Assembly (NCBI GenBank): GCA_046160865.1
Contig: JBJXHG010000094.1
Coordinates: 36,872-100,871 of the forward strand
Reading direction: 5' to 3'
From: JBJXHG01 sp046160865
GTDB lineage: Bacteria > Planctomycetota > UBA1135 > GCA-002686595
DNA length: 64,000 nt
In this document: positions 25,155-34,363 of the stretch, piece by piece
How the letters are laid out: each line of letters begins with the position of its first letter
How positions within the stretch are numbered: the first letter of the stretch is position 1
Notes under the pieces: model-generated
What the model was told of the DNA's origin: nothing
What the model saw: the letters and a program-made list of their open reading frames with translations, nothing else
Databases searched by the model: none
Position numbers and translations under genes: made by a program

Positions 25155-26450
25155 GTGAAACTACTCGGCCTCTGCTCCGGCGATCCGTCCGATCCGCGCG
25201 TCTACTCCGGGTCGGCGCGCCAGTTGTTTCGTGCGCTCGACGAGCGCGGCGTGCTCGACGGCGCGCTCGACGTCGATCGCACGCGCGCATGGCAGGTCTG
25301 GACACACACGCGCGCCGTTGCGGAGACGCGCCACCTGCGCGCGAGCCGCTTGCTCGGCCGTTGGACCGAGCGCGCGATGCGGGCGCGGTCCACGCGCGCC
25401 GCGCGGTTGCTCGCGCAGGCGCCGAGCGCGCAAGCGGTCTTGCTGTACGGCACCGACTTCTATCCGGCGCCCGACGGGGGGCGCGCGCGCGTGCCCGTCG
25501 TCGCGACGCTCGACACGACGTTCGCGCAGCTCGCGCGCGCGGGCGAGTGGAAGTTCGGCTCGCTGAGCCCGCGCGAGACGCGCGCGTGCGTGGAACGGCA
25601 GCGCGCCGTGCTCGAGCGCTGCACGTGGATCTTTCCGTGGACGAGATGGTGCGCCGACTCGCTGCGCGACGACTACGGCATCGCCGAGTCGCGCATGGTG
25701 CTCACCGGAGCCGGCCCGAACTTCGATGTCGGGCTCGATCGAGATGCGCGGCGCGACGGCTGCACGATGCTCTTCGTCGGCCGCGACTGGTCGCGCAAGA
25801 ACGGTCCGCTCGTGCTCGATGCGTTTCGTCTCGCGCGTGTCGCACGTCCCGACTTGCGCCTCGTCGTCGTCGGGCCGCGCGAAGCGCCCGCGCGCGAGGC
25901 CGGCGTCGAGTGGCTCGGTCCGCTCGACGGCTCGCTGCGCGGCAAGCTCGGCGAAATGTACGCGACGAGCGCGCTGCTGCTCGCACCCGCGCGCTTCGAG
26001 CCGTTCGGCATCGCACTGCTCGAAGCGATGAGCGCAGGGATTCCCGTGCTCGCTCTCGATCGCGGCGCAGCGCGCGAGATCGTCGTCGACGGTGTGACGG
26101 GCACGCTCCTTTCGGACCCCGAGCCGCGTGCGCTCGCCGAAGCAGCGCTCGACTGGCTTTCGAATCGCGAGCGCCTGGCGCGTGCGGGCGAGGCCGCGCG
26201 CGAGCGCGTGCGCACCCATTTCGGTTGGGATCGCGCGGCGCGGCGCATCGTCGAGACGCTGAGCGGCGCGAACCTGCCGGCGCACGCAGCGCCGCCAAGT
26301 CCTGCGGGCATCGCTCCGCATGTGACGGCCGGCGAGGGCGAGCGCTCGACGCGCGCGCTGAGAGCTGCGCGCTACGCCGCCGGCGGCGGCGACTCCATCC
26401 CGGTGAGGAACACGACCGCGTCCTCGGCGGATTCGACCGAGCGCGCGTGA
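25155..26450 (+). CDS. Glycosyltransferase family 4 (GT-B)
   Basis: 431 residues from GTG 25155. The C-terminal half is a clear GT4 donor domain: MLFVGRDWSRKNGPLVLDAF, LRLVVVGPREAP, and the E-x7-E motif in RFEPFGIALLEAMSAGIPVL. The N-terminal half is less conserved but contains ATLDTTFAQLARAGEW and an FPWTRWCADSL segment. The last 25 codons overlap the end of the convergent phospholipase-like gene by 79 bp, so the true C terminus may have been extended by loss of an earlier stop. It is the right-hand end of the exopolysaccharide locus. Confidence 0.88.
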   Translation: MKLLGLCSGDPSDPRVYSGSARQLFRALDERGVLDGALDVDRTRAWQVWTHTRAVAETRHLRASRLLGRWTERAMRARSTRAARLLAQAPSAQAVLLYGTDFYPAPDGGRARVPVVATLDTTFAQLARAGEWKFGSLSPRETRACVERQRAVLERCTWIFPWTRWCADSLRDDYGIAESRMVLTGAGPNFDVGLDRDARRDGCTMLFVGRDWSRKNGPLVLDAFRLARVARPDLRLVVVGPREAPAREAGVEWLGPLDGSLRGKLGEMYATSALLLAPARFEPFGIALLEAMSAGIPVLALDRGAAREIVVDGVTGTLLSDPEPRALAEAALDWLSNRERLARAGEAARERVRTHFGWDRAARRIVETLSGANLPAHAAPPSPAGIAPHVTAGEGERSTRALRAARYAAGGGDSIPVRNTTASSADSTERA

Positions 26451-27253
26451 CCGGGCGCGAAACGCTGCAACACGTTCGTGCGCATCTTCATCGCGCGCTG
26501 TTGCGCGGCTTTGCCGTTCGCGTCGACGCACACGAGCCGCCGCAGGCCCTTCGGGTGCAATGCGAGACGGATGCGCTCGACGGCCGCGTCTTGGAAGATC
26601 GAGAGGAATCCCTTCTCCAAGGTCACGCGCGACATCGGGTGTAACCGCGCCATCCCGCGGCGCCATTGCTCGCGCTCGCTGACGAGCAGCACGTGATTGA
26701 AGATCAGCTTGTTCGTGCCCATCGAGAGCGCCTTGCGCGGCACCGTGCGGTTGACGAGCTCGTCGAGCTCGTCGAGCTGCCGCGCGGCCTTCAGCTCGGT
26801 GACCACCTTCCAGCGCGCTTCCGGGATGAAGCGATCGGCGTTCATTTCCCAGTACAGGTGTCCGAGACCCTTCGTGCGCGCGTAGCGCGCGAGGTGGTAC
26901 GGCACGAAATGGTTGTGGGCGATCGTGTCGGCCGCCAAGTGCGACAGGTATCCGAGGATGAACGCCTCCTCGCGCGCGTCGTGCGCGAGCGCGCGCATGT
27001 CGTCGATGATCTCCCAGCGGTGGCAGTGGCTGTACGCGCCGCCGAACGCCTTGAAATTGATGATGTCGGCCGCGAGATTTCCGTAGAAGTAGGCAGCTTT
27101 CTGCTCGTTCAAGAGCTTCGCGACGTTCGCGGGCAGGAGCTCGCGGCGGCGGCGGTACACGCGTTCGGCGAACTCGAGATGGTGCCCGGGTCCCCAGTTA
27201 CGGACGGCGAGCGCGAGGAAGACCAGCGCGAGCGCGAGGAGAGCCATAGTCAT
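26372..27253 (-). CDS. Zinc-dependent phospholipase C-like protein
   Basis: 293 residues from ATG 27253 (a second in-frame ATG is at 27247). After an N-terminal hydrophobic segment (ALLALALVFLALAV) come histidine and aspartate motifs of the zinc-dependent phospholipase C/S1-P1 nuclease-like fold: WGPGHHLEFAERV, AAYFYGNLAADII, YSHCHRWE and LGYLSHLAADTIAHNHFVPYH. These would bind three zinc ions. The protein is likely exported or membrane-anchored. It is transcribed divergently from the ECF sigma gene, and its 3-prime end overlaps the glycosyltransferase gene at 25155-26450. Substrate is unknown; many such bacterial proteins are annotated only as phospholipase C family. Confidence 0.85.
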   Translation of the reverse strand: MTMALLALALVFLALAVRNWGPGHHLEFAERVYRRRRELLPANVAKLLNEQKAAYFYGNLAADIINFKAFGGAYSHCHRWEIIDDMRALAHDAREEAFILGYLSHLAADTIAHNHFVPYHLARYARTKGLGHLYWEMNADRFIPEARWKVVTELKAARQLDELDELVNRTVPRKALSMGTNKLIFNHVLLVSEREQWRRGMARLHPMSRVTLEKGFLSIFQDAAVERIRLALHPKGLRRLVCVDANGKAAQQRAMKMRTNVLQRFAPGHARSVESAEDAVVFLTGMESPPPAA

Positions 27254-27309
27254 CGAGCCAATATAGGCCGCTCGCTCGGCTTCGACACGTTGCAGTACAT
27301 TCCGAGACC

Positions 27310-27894
27310 ATGAGCGACGACCCGCAGGCGCGCGACGCGTCCGATCTCGGCGAGCGGCTCGCGGCGCGAGCGCCGCGCTTGCGCTTGCTGCTCCTGCACC
27401 TCTCGGGCCGTGCCGTGCGAGCGCGCGTCGACGTGGAGGACCTCGTGCAGGAGACGTTTTTGCGTGCGCTCGCGGACTCCGCGCAGGTGCCAGGGCCCGG
27501 CGCGGGCGAAGCGGCGCTGGATCGCTGGCTCGCGCGGGTCGCACGTCACTGCGTCGTCGACGTCGCGCGCGCGTTGCGCGCGGCGAAGCGCGACGGCGCG
27601 GTTCGATCGATCGGCCGCTCCGATTGGAGCCGAGCCGGGCTCGCGGAGAGCCGGATCGCAGCGCGCGGACCGGGCGTGAGCACACTCGCGTGTGCAGCCG
27701 AGGACTCGCAACGCCTCGCGCGCGCGTTCGCGGCGCTCTCCGCCGAGCACCGGCGCGTGATCGGTCTGCGTCAGCTCGAAGGTTGCTCGGCGGCCGAGAC
27801 CGCGCGCCGCATGGGAAGGTCGGAGACGGCCGTGCATTCGTTGTATCGGCGCGCGCTGATCGCGTGGGAAGACGCGACGCGCGCGAGCCGTTGA
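27310..27894 (+). CDS. ECF-type RNA polymerase sigma factor
   Basis: 194 residues from ATG 27310. Region 2 is visible as RARVDVEDLVQETFLRALAD and region 4 as LSAEHRRVIGLRQLEGCSAA then ETARRMGRSETAVHSLYRRAL, the helix-turn-helix that reads the -35 element. No anti-sigma factor is adjacent. Instead a Ser/Thr kinase follows on the same strand after 177 bp, an arrangement typical of planctomycete ECF groups whose control may involve phosphorylation. Confidence 0.93.
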   Translation: MSDDPQARDASDLGERLAARAPRLRLLLLHLSGRAVRARVDVEDLVQETFLRALADSAQVPGPGAGEAALDRWLARVARHCVVDVARALRAAKRDGAVRSIGRSDWSRAGLAESRIAARGPGVSTLACAAEDSQRLARAFAALSAEHRRVIGLRQLEGCSAAETARRMGRSETAVHSLYRRALIAWEDATRASR

Positions 27895-28071
27895 GCGCGT
27901 CGTAGCCGAGTTTCGCGCCGCTCGACTGCTCCTCTCGCGTCGGGCGCATGAACGGTTCGATCGTTCCCGGGTCATCCTTACGCGCCGCTCCGGGTGCGGT
28001 GCACGCGAGCGCGTGCAGAAAAATCGAGGACGCGGCGACGAGTCGCGCCCTATCCTGCGCCTGGTCTCCCC

Positions 28072-29721
28072 ATGGACACCCGCGCGCTCGACGACCAGAT
28101 GGACCTCCTCGTGGCCGAGTACGCCGATCGCCTGGCGGCGGGGGGCGCGCTCGAGCCCGACGATTTGCTCGCGCGCGTGCCCGCCGAGCATCAGCCCGCG
28201 CTCGAGCGCTGCCTGCGCATGATCCGCGCGGGAGTCGCGAGCGCGCCGCGCACGAGCACGAAGCTCGGTCCCGGCGCGCAGCTCGACGGCTACCGCATCG
28301 TGCGCGAGATCGGTCGCGGCGGCATGTCGGTCGTGTATCTCGCGACGCAGCTCGACCTCGCGCGGCAAGTCGCGCTCAAGGTGCTGCGTCCGGGGCTCGC
28401 GATCGACGGGCGCCACGTCGACCGCTTTCGACGCGAGGCGCTCTCGATCGCGCGCTTGCAGCATCCGCACATCGTGCAGGTGTACGCCGTCGGCGAAGCG
28501 GACGGCTACCACTACCTCGCGATGGAGCACATCGACGGCAAGAACCTCGCGCAAGCGCTCGCGGACGTACCGCAGGCGACGCGCCGCCGGTGCGAGCGCG
28601 AGAAGCGCAAGGACGCGTGCTACGCGGCCGCGGATCTCGCCGAAGCGACCGGCGTCGCGGCGCTCGCGCGCGCAGCGAGCTTCGAGACGGCGCTCGCCGA
28701 GCTCCTTGCGCCCGTCGCGCGCGCGATCGGCGTCGCGCACGAGATCGGGCTCGTGCACCGCGACGTGAAGCCGTCGAACATCCTCGTGCACAAGGACGGG
28801 CGCGCGCTGATCGCCGACTTCGGCTTGGCAAAGGGCGACGGCGACCCGGGACTCTCGCTCACGGGCGAGCCGCTCGGCACGCCGTACTACATGTCGCCCG
28901 AGCAAGCGGCGCTCGCCTCGGCGCCGATCGATCCGCGCACCGACGTGTACAGCCTCGGTGTCACGCTGTACGAAGCGCTCGCAGGCCGACGGCCGTTCGA
29001 AGGCGACACGCCGCTCGCCGTGCTCGACGCGATCCGCTCGAGCGCGCCGCCGCGATTGTCGCAGGTCGCGCGCCATGTGAGCGCCGAGTTCGAGGCCGTC
29101 GTCGAGCGCGCGATGGCGCGCGATCCGCGCGACCGGTATGCGCGCGCGCTGGACCTCGCGACGGATCTCGCCGCACTCGCGGATGGCAAGCCGACGCAAG
29201 CGCGCGTGCAGCGCAAGGGTGAGTGGCGTCGAGTCCGCGCTGCGGTCGGCGCTTCGTTGCGCGGACAAGCCGTCGAGTATCGCTCGCGCGCGAAGCTCCT
29301 CGGCCTGCCCCTCGTGCATTGGCATTTCGGGCCGAATCCGAAGGCGGGCAAGCTGCGCATCGCGAAGGCGTGGCTCGCGGTCGGCGACGTCGCGATCGGC
29401 TTCGCGTCGTTCGGCCTGTGCTCGCTGGGCGTGTTCTCGTTCGGTGTGTTCGGTGTCGGTGTGCTCGCGTTCGCGTCGATGGCGCTCGGCGTCAGCGCGA
29501 TCGGCGGCGTGGCGGCCGGCGTCTGGCCGAGAGCGGGAGTTGCGGTCGGATACGCGCCGGTCGGTGGTGTCGCGATCGGCGAGTACGCGGCGGGCGGCGT
29601 CGCGATCGGTGCGCACGTGCTCACGAACCGCGAGCAGGACCCGGCCGCGGTCGAGTACTTCGAGAACTCGAGTCCGTGGGTCCTGCGAATTGTGCGGCTT
29701 CGGCGCGACGCGCCGCCCTAA
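28072..29721 (+). CDS. Serine/threonine protein kinase with glycine-rich hydrophobic C-terminal repeats
   Basis: 549 residues from ATG 28072. After about 65 residues comes a Hanks-type kinase domain: IGRGGMSVVYLATQ (glycine loop), VALKVL (Lys), HRDVKPSNILV (catalytic loop), DFGLAKGD and GTPYYMSPEQ. A 45-residue insert lies between the hinge and the catalytic loop. The C-terminal tail (about 425-530) repeats units such as SFGLCSLGVFSFGVFGVGVL and VGGVAIGEYAAGGVAIGAHV, periodic in Gly and small hydrophobics, which may form a membrane-associated or solenoid structure. The upstream neighbour is an ECF sigma factor, a likely partner or substrate. Confidence 0.92.
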   Translation: MDTRALDDQMDLLVAEYADRLAAGGALEPDDLLARVPAEHQPALERCLRMIRAGVASAPRTSTKLGPGAQLDGYRIVREIGRGGMSVVYLATQLDLARQVALKVLRPGLAIDGRHVDRFRREALSIARLQHPHIVQVYAVGEADGYHYLAMEHIDGKNLAQALADVPQATRRRCEREKRKDACYAAADLAEATGVAALARAASFETALAELLAPVARAIGVAHEIGLVHRDVKPSNILVHKDGRALIADFGLAKGDGDPGLSLTGEPLGTPYYMSPEQAALASAPIDPRTDVYSLGVTLYEALAGRRPFEGDTPLAVLDAIRSSAPPRLSQVARHVSAEFEAVVERAMARDPRDRYARALDLATDLAALADGKPTQARVQRKGEWRRVRAAVGASLRGQAVEYRSRAKLLGLPLVHWHFGPNPKAGKLRIAKAWLAVGDVAIGFASFGLCSLGVFSFGVFGVGVLAFASMALGVSAIGGVAAGVWPRAGVAVGYAPVGGVAIGEYAAGGVAIGAHVLTNREQDPAAVEYFENSSPWVLRIVRLRRDAPP

Positions 29722-29857
29722 GTGCGCGGAGCGCGCCTTGCGCGCGTAGCGCTTTGAACGGCGGGGCCCCGTGTCGGCTGATTACGCTGCGACTGGCCCT
29801 CCGGAGTTCGCCGTTGCTCGTCGGTGGCTGTTGCCCGGATGCGACAGCGGAGTGCGG

Positions 29858-30598
29858 TCACGGCGCCGCCTCGTCGACACGACTCCAATCGATGGGCGGC
29901 ATCGCGTGCGCGCGGCGCTCGATTTCGCGCCACGCGTCATCCGCCGGCCACTTGACCCCCGCGATGCGCAAGTACTCCTCCAACAGCGCGCGGACGCCGG
30001 CGTCGAAGCGCAAGTTGCGCAGCGTGCGTGCCCACTGCTGCATTGCGATTCCGCGCAGACGGAATACGTGCAACGGTCCGCGAATCGAGTCGAGATCGAT
30101 CAGCACCCACTCGGCCCCATTCCACACCACGTTCATTGGATGGAAGTCGCCGTGCACGATGTACGCACCGTGCATGGCCGCCATGAAGCGCGGGAACGCG
30201 CGCACCGCCGCTTCGTCCTTGCCCCACAAATCGTGGAGGCGGCGGCCGGCGACGAACTCGCCCACGTACAAGCTCTCTTCGACGAACGCGCCACGCCTCC
30301 ACTCGAGCGCCAAGAGCGGTCGCGGCGTGCGGATCGCGGTGATGCGCGCCGCAGTGCGCGCGACGCGCACTGCCGGCGATGGGCGGAACGCATCGCGCAA
30401 CCCGCGGCGCGGTCCGGAGAACTTGAGGAGCCAAGCATCGGTGCGGTAGACGCGGCCGGCCTTGATCGCTTTCAAGCCGGCGTGGTCGCGACCCTCGATC
30501 CAGCGTGGCAGAGCTTTCGCCACCGCCTCGGGCAGCGCGCCGAAGCGCACTCCGCGTGCGTCACCGAAGGAGAAGCGCTCTGCGTCAAGCGCGCTCAT
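29858..30598 (-). CDS. WaaP/Kdo-kinase-like sugar kinase
   Basis: 246 residues of the lipopolysaccharide kinase fold: a Lys-containing WLLKFSGPRRGLRDAF segment, a hinge FVEESLYVGEFVAGRRLHDL, the catalytic loop YIVHGDFHPMNVVW with Asp and Asn, and LIDLDSIRG as the metal-binding DFG equivalent. Such enzymes phosphorylate heptose or Kdo in the LPS core. It overlaps the upstream methyltransferase gene by 14 bp. With the neighbouring glycosyltransferases this suggests decoration of a lipid-linked core glycan. The exact acceptor is unknown. Confidence 0.82.
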   Translation of the reverse strand: MSALDAERFSFGDARGVRFGALPEAVAKALPRWIEGRDHAGLKAIKAGRVYRTDAWLLKFSGPRRGLRDAFRPSPAVRVARTAARITAIRTPRPLLALEWRRGAFVEESLYVGEFVAGRRLHDLWGKDEAAVRAFPRFMAAMHGAYIVHGDFHPMNVVWNGAEWVLIDLDSIRGPLHVFRLRGIAMQQWARTLRNLRFDAGVRALLEEYLRIAGVKWPADDAWREIERRAHAMPPIDWSRVDEAAP

Positions 30599-31244
30599 GC
30601 GCGGCGCGCCGCTCGAACAACACCCACAACGTGTGGGCGAACAGGTTCAAGTAGCGATCACGATCGGGATGCGAGAGCCGGCGCAACGCGCGCACGAGCC
30701 CCGGCCGCGGCTTTTCGCTCGCGCGCATCGTGACGATCGAGAGCCCGTGCGCATCGGCCATGCCGCTCGCGAACTCGCTCGCTTCCTGCAAGCTGAAGAA
30801 CCACTTGTGGCGATCGGGCGGGCGCTCTGTCGGCAACCCGTAGTGTCCGATCGCGCCGGATCCGCGCGCGACGGGACGGCGCGCGGCGGTCCAGCAGTTC
30901 GGCAGCGAGATCAACACGTGTTTTCTCGAGACGCGCACGAGCTCGCCGAAGACGTGGTGCAGATTGTCGAGGTGCTCGAGCACCTCGGAGCACAGCACCG
31001 CGTCGAAGTCGCGGTCCACGAAAGGCAGACGCTCGATCGTCTCGAGGTCGATCTTCAGGTCCGGATCGCCGCCGATGTCGATGCCGACGTAGTCGAGGTC
31101 GGGCCGCAGCTGCTTGAGCACGCGCACGTCGCAGCCGACGTCGAGCACGCGTCCGCGGATGACGTTCGGGAACGTGGACGCCATGTAGCGCACGCGGTCC
31201 GCGCGCTCCGGAAAAGAAACGAGATCGACGGCATCGAGCTGCAC
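30585..31244 (-). CDS. Class I SAM-dependent methyltransferase
   Basis: 219 residues. The SAM-binding motif I is RVLDVGCDVRVLKQL, followed by VGIDIGGDP (motif II Asp), and DFDAVLCSEVLEHLDNLHHV with ISLPNCW later. It belongs to the Methyltransf_11-like group often found in surface glycan loci. The gene is followed with a 14-bp overlap by the WaaP-like kinase gene. Acceptor unknown. Confidence 0.85.
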   Translation of the reverse strand: MQLDAVDLVSFPERADRVRYMASTFPNVIRGRVLDVGCDVRVLKQLRPDLDYVGIDIGGDPDLKIDLETIERLPFVDRDFDAVLCSEVLEHLDNLHHVFGELVRVSRKHVLISLPNCWTAARRPVARGSGAIGHYGLPTERPPDRHKWFFSLQEASEFASGMADAHGLSIVTMRASEKPRPGLVRALRRLSHPDRDRYLNLFAHTLWVLFERRAAHERA

Positions 31245-31308
31245 GCGGGAAACTCTAGCAACCCGCCGGACAAGTCGCCTCTTCGCCGTCGCGCGAACGC
31301 GCTGACGC

Positions 31309-32046
31309 TCAGCTCGTCTTCCGCGCGATCGCCACGAGCTTCTTGCCGAACAGCACGGCCGGCGACAGCGCGACCGACGCGAGCTCGCGCTCGACTGCGC
31401 GCGGCGGCGGCGGCCTGCCCTTCGACTCGACGTGCTTGCGGCCGCTCGCGATCGCGAACGACGTCGCGGCCCACACGGCGCCGTACAAGGGCGACATCAA
31501 GGCCGAGCTGATGCTCACCGACGAGGCGCGCAGCTCGACGAGCTCGAGCCCGACGACGCGCAGGATGTAGCGCAGGCGAAACGCATCGATCAAGTACGCG
31601 TGACCGTGATAGAGGCGCGTGCCCATGCGCTCGCGCAGCGTGCTGTGCTCGTTGATGAAGCCGTGCTTCATCAGCCGTTGCCCGGTCAAGAAGCCCGAGA
31701 CGCGCGAGGACAAGTGCAGGATGTTCGGCGTCGACAGGATCATCGTGCCGCCGGGCTTCAGCACGCGCGCGCACTCGCGCACGAAGCCGGTCTGGTTCTC
31801 GAAGTGCTCGATGCCTTCCATCGAGACGAGCGAATCGAAGGAGGCGTCGCGGAAAGGCAACGGCGCGCACGCGTCCGCTTGCACGCCGGCGAGGTCGGCG
31901 CGCGGGAAGAGATCGACCTCGACGATGCGCCAGCCGAGCTCGCGCGCGCCGCGCGTGATCGGGCCGCCGCCGGACGGCACGTCGAGGAGCAGTCCCGGCC
32001 GCTGCTTGCGCAGCGCCGCGAGAACGGTGTTCGTCGCGTTGCTCAC
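31309..32046 (-). CDS. Class I SAM-dependent methyltransferase
   Basis: 245 residues starting at GTG 32046, which overlaps the stop of the upstream methyltransferase by 4 bp (GTGA). Motifs: LLLDVPSGGGPITRGARELG, then VEVDLFPRADLAGVQADA, LPFRDASFDSLVSMEGIEH, and LKPGGTMILSTPNILHLSS. A C-terminal extension of about 75 residues includes a hydrophobic segment (ALMSPLYGAVWAATSFAIA) that may anchor it to the membrane. Probable glycan or lipid-linked sugar methylase. Confidence 0.85.
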   Translation of the reverse strand: MSNATNTVLAALRKQRPGLLLDVPSGGGPITRGARELGWRIVEVDLFPRADLAGVQADACAPLPFRDASFDSLVSMEGIEHFENQTGFVRECARVLKPGGTMILSTPNILHLSSRVSGFLTGQRLMKHGFINEHSTLRERMGTRLYHGHAYLIDAFRLRYILRVVGLELVELRASSVSISSALMSPLYGAVWAATSFAIASGRKHVESKGRPPPPRAVERELASVALSPAVLFGKKLVAIARKTS

Positions 32047-32906
32047 GCGACGCCCGCTTCGATTCCGAGCGGCGCGCTCGCGCGGCGCGCCGTGGCCGTG
32101 AGCGCGGGCTTCTTCGCGACGAGGACCGCGGTGCGGCTCGTCCACAAGTCGAAGCTCTCCTGCTCGCGCAGGAGCGCCGCGTTCTCGGCGAGCACCGCGG
32201 GCTTCTTGCGCTGCAGCCGGCGGCGCAGTCCCGCGCGGCCGAGCGCGAGCGCCGGCCACAACAGCACCGCCAAGATCGCGGCGGACGTCTTGCGCCGGTC
32301 GTAGACGAGGTGCGGCTCGACGAGACCCGCGCGGAGTGCCGTGTACGCGAGGAAGTACGGGGTGATCGGATGGATGTGGCCCGAGCACACGCGCGCGTCG
32401 CCGACGAGCGGCAGCGGATCGTAGAGCAGCGGAAAGCCGCACGTGAGCGAGCGCAAGCGCGAGTTCAGATTGAGCACGTTCGGCGTCGTCACGACGACCG
32501 TTGCGCCGGGCTTCGCGATGCGCGCGAGCTCGCGCAGGAACGCGAACTGGTCTTCGACGTGCTCGATCACCTCGATGCTGACCACGGCGTCGAACGAGGC
32601 GTCGGCGAACGGCGTGCGTCCGTCGCTCTGCGTCCGCGTGCACTCTATGCCGGCGTACTCGAACGACTCCGGCTGCGCGTCGCAGGCGAAGACGTGCTCG
32701 CGCGGATCGACGCCGTGCCGAGCGCGCAGCTCCTCGCCGAGCAAGCGCGAGAAGTAGCCGCGGCCGGCGCCGATGTCGGCGACGCGCGCGCTCGAGCCGT
32801 CGAGGTGCGCGAGCGTCGCGAGCACGCGATCGCTCGTTGCGGGGGAGGACCACGACTTGGCTTTCATGCGCGCGCGCATCTTGGCCGCGTCCACGCGATC
32901 CGCCAA
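32043..32906 (-). CDS. Class I SAM-dependent methyltransferase
   Basis: Up to 287 residues from TTG 32906; ATG codons at 32879 and 32867 are equally likely starts and none has a clear ribosome site. Motifs: VADIGAGRGYFSRLLGEEL, FACDAQPESFEYAGIECT, FADASFDAVVSIEVIEHVED and KPGATVVVTTPNVLNLNSR. The C-terminal part has a hydrophobic stretch (AAILAVLLWPALALGRAG). It resembles the 31309-32046 protein and may be a distant paralogue. It follows the GT4 gene after at most 3 bp. Confidence 0.85.
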   Translation of the reverse strand: MADRVDAAKMRARMKAKSWSSPATSDRVLATLAHLDGSSARVADIGAGRGYFSRLLGEELRARHGVDPREHVFACDAQPESFEYAGIECTRTQSDGRTPFADASFDAVVSIEVIEHVEDQFAFLRELARIAKPGATVVVTTPNVLNLNSRLRSLTCGFPLLYDPLPLVGDARVCSGHIHPITPYFLAYTALRAGLVEPHLVYDRRKTSAAILAVLLWPALALGRAGLRRRLQRKKPAVLAENAALLREQESFDLWTSRTAVLVAKKPALTATARRASAPLGIEAGVA

Positions 32907-32909
32907 GGG

Positions 32910-34085
32910 TCAGTGCGGCGGGGAGCTCTCCGCCGAGCCGGATACGCGCATCCGCGCCACCTCGTCCAGCACCGCGGCGCTCTCCGCCCCGGTGTGCTCG
33001 GCGGGATGGCGTTCGGCCACGGCGCGCGCGCGCTCGCCCGCGCCGTCGAGCCGTCCCGGCTCGGTCCACGCCGACAACGCCTGCGCGAAGAGCTCGGCAT
33101 CGGGCGTTGCGAGCACGCTGCCCGTGACGCCTTCTTCGACGAGCTCCGACGCTCCGTTCTGCGCCGTCGTGATCACCGGGAGGCCGCTCGCGAGCGCCTC
33201 GAGCGTCGCGTTCGCGAACGGGTCGTAGCGCGTCGGCAGCACGTAGAGATCGGCGGCGGCGAGCACGTTCTCTGGGTCGCGCCGTCCGCCGAGGAAGTGC
33301 GCGCGCTCGCCGAGCGACGCGGCCGCGCGCACCTCGAACGCGCGCTGCGCCGAGTCGTAGCCCGCGACGAGCAGACGCAGCTCCTTGCGACGCGCGAACA
33401 CGCGTGGAGCCGCGTCGAGCACGAGGTCGAGGCCCTTGCGTCCGTAGCCCGTGCCGAGGAACACGACGACCGTGTGCTCCGACGCGAAGCCGCACGAGCG
33501 GCGCAGCTCGGCGCCTTCGGCGTGCTTGCGCCGCGGATGGAAGCGCGCGAGGTCGACGCCGTTGTAGATCCGGCGGATCTTCTCGCGCGGCGTGCCGTGC
33601 CGGCGCACCACGTCCGCCGCGACCATGTCCGAGTTGACGACCACGGCGCGCAGCGCGGGCCATGCGAACGCGCGCTCCTCGATCGCGAGCGCGAGCCGGT
33701 GCTTCGCGGCGCCCTTGCGCACGAGACCTTCGGCGCGCGAGAGCGTCGCGTCGTGCGCGAGCTCGAGGTAGGTCGCGTGACATCCGCCGCCGAGCCGAAT
33801 CGCGTCCTGCGCCCAGGTCTTGCCGAGCCCGTACACCACGTCGTACGTCGAGCTGCCGACGTGCGCGGCCGCGTCGCGCGCGAACGCGCGCATCCGCCAA
33901 CCACTGCCGAGCGCGAGGCGACGCAGCACGCGGAATCGGACGGCGGGGTGCGGCGGCGACTCGTGGCTGCGGCAGACGATCGTGACCTCGTCGCCGCGCT
34001 CGGCGAGATGCGTCGCGAGCTGGTTGAGGTAGCGCTCGGTGCCGCCGGTTCCGGCGTGCCGCATGTGGACGAGGGCAACCTTCAT
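32910..34085 (-). CDS. Glycosyltransferase family 4, WaaG-like
   Basis: 391 residues starting at ATG 34085 (MKVALVHMRHAGTGGTERYL). Other landmarks are VVVNSDMVAADVVRRHGTPR and KIRRIYNGVDLARFHPRRK, the donor-site VFLGTGYGRKGLDLVLDA, and the E-x7-E motif in RYDPFANATLEALASGLPVI. This is close to the WaaG/RfaG lipopolysaccharide core glucosyltransferase pattern. It leads a five-gene minus-strand unit that ends with the WaaP-like kinase, which supports a role in core glycan synthesis. Confidence 0.88.
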   Translation of the reverse strand: MKVALVHMRHAGTGGTERYLNQLATHLAERGDEVTIVCRSHESPPHPAVRFRVLRRLALGSGWRMRAFARDAAAHVGSSTYDVVYGLGKTWAQDAIRLGGGCHATYLELAHDATLSRAEGLVRKGAAKHRLALAIEERAFAWPALRAVVVNSDMVAADVVRRHGTPREKIRRIYNGVDLARFHPRRKHAEGAELRRSCGFASEHTVVVFLGTGYGRKGLDLVLDAAPRVFARRKELRLLVAGYDSAQRAFEVRAAASLGERAHFLGGRRDPENVLAAADLYVLPTRYDPFANATLEALASGLPVITTAQNGASELVEEGVTGSVLATPDAELFAQALSAWTEPGRLDGAGERARAVAERHPAEHTGAESAAVLDEVARMRVSGSAESSPPH

Positions 34086-34105
34086 CGGCCGAAGAAGCTA
34101 GCCTC

Positions 34106-34180
34106 CATTTCTCACCACGTCCTGCTGCGGTTGCACCAACCCGCTCGGAGGGGCGTTGTGGGATCGGAATCGATCCTCGC
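34106..34180. repeat. Palindromic repeat, half element B3
   Basis: Begins CATTTCTCACCACGTCCTGC and continues to GATCGGAATCGATCCTCGC. It matches the left half of the full element at 38411-38585 over about 75 bp, including the GGATCGGAATCGATCCTCG core. The right half is missing. It lies in the divergent gap between two GT4 genes, so it is not simply a terminator here. Confidence 0.7.
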
Positions 34181-34363
34181 GGAGCGCGCGACCGCGAGCC
34201 GGCGGCGTTCGAGCGCGCTTCGACGCCGGACTCGCTCGGCGACCGATCGCCGCCCGCCGCGCGCGCTCCGGGTGTAAAGATGCGGCGCGCGACTCTCGCG
34301 TTCGGCACGCAATGGCGGCTGCGTCTGGTCAGCGTTGCGAGAAAAGACAATGCTCTTGGACGC

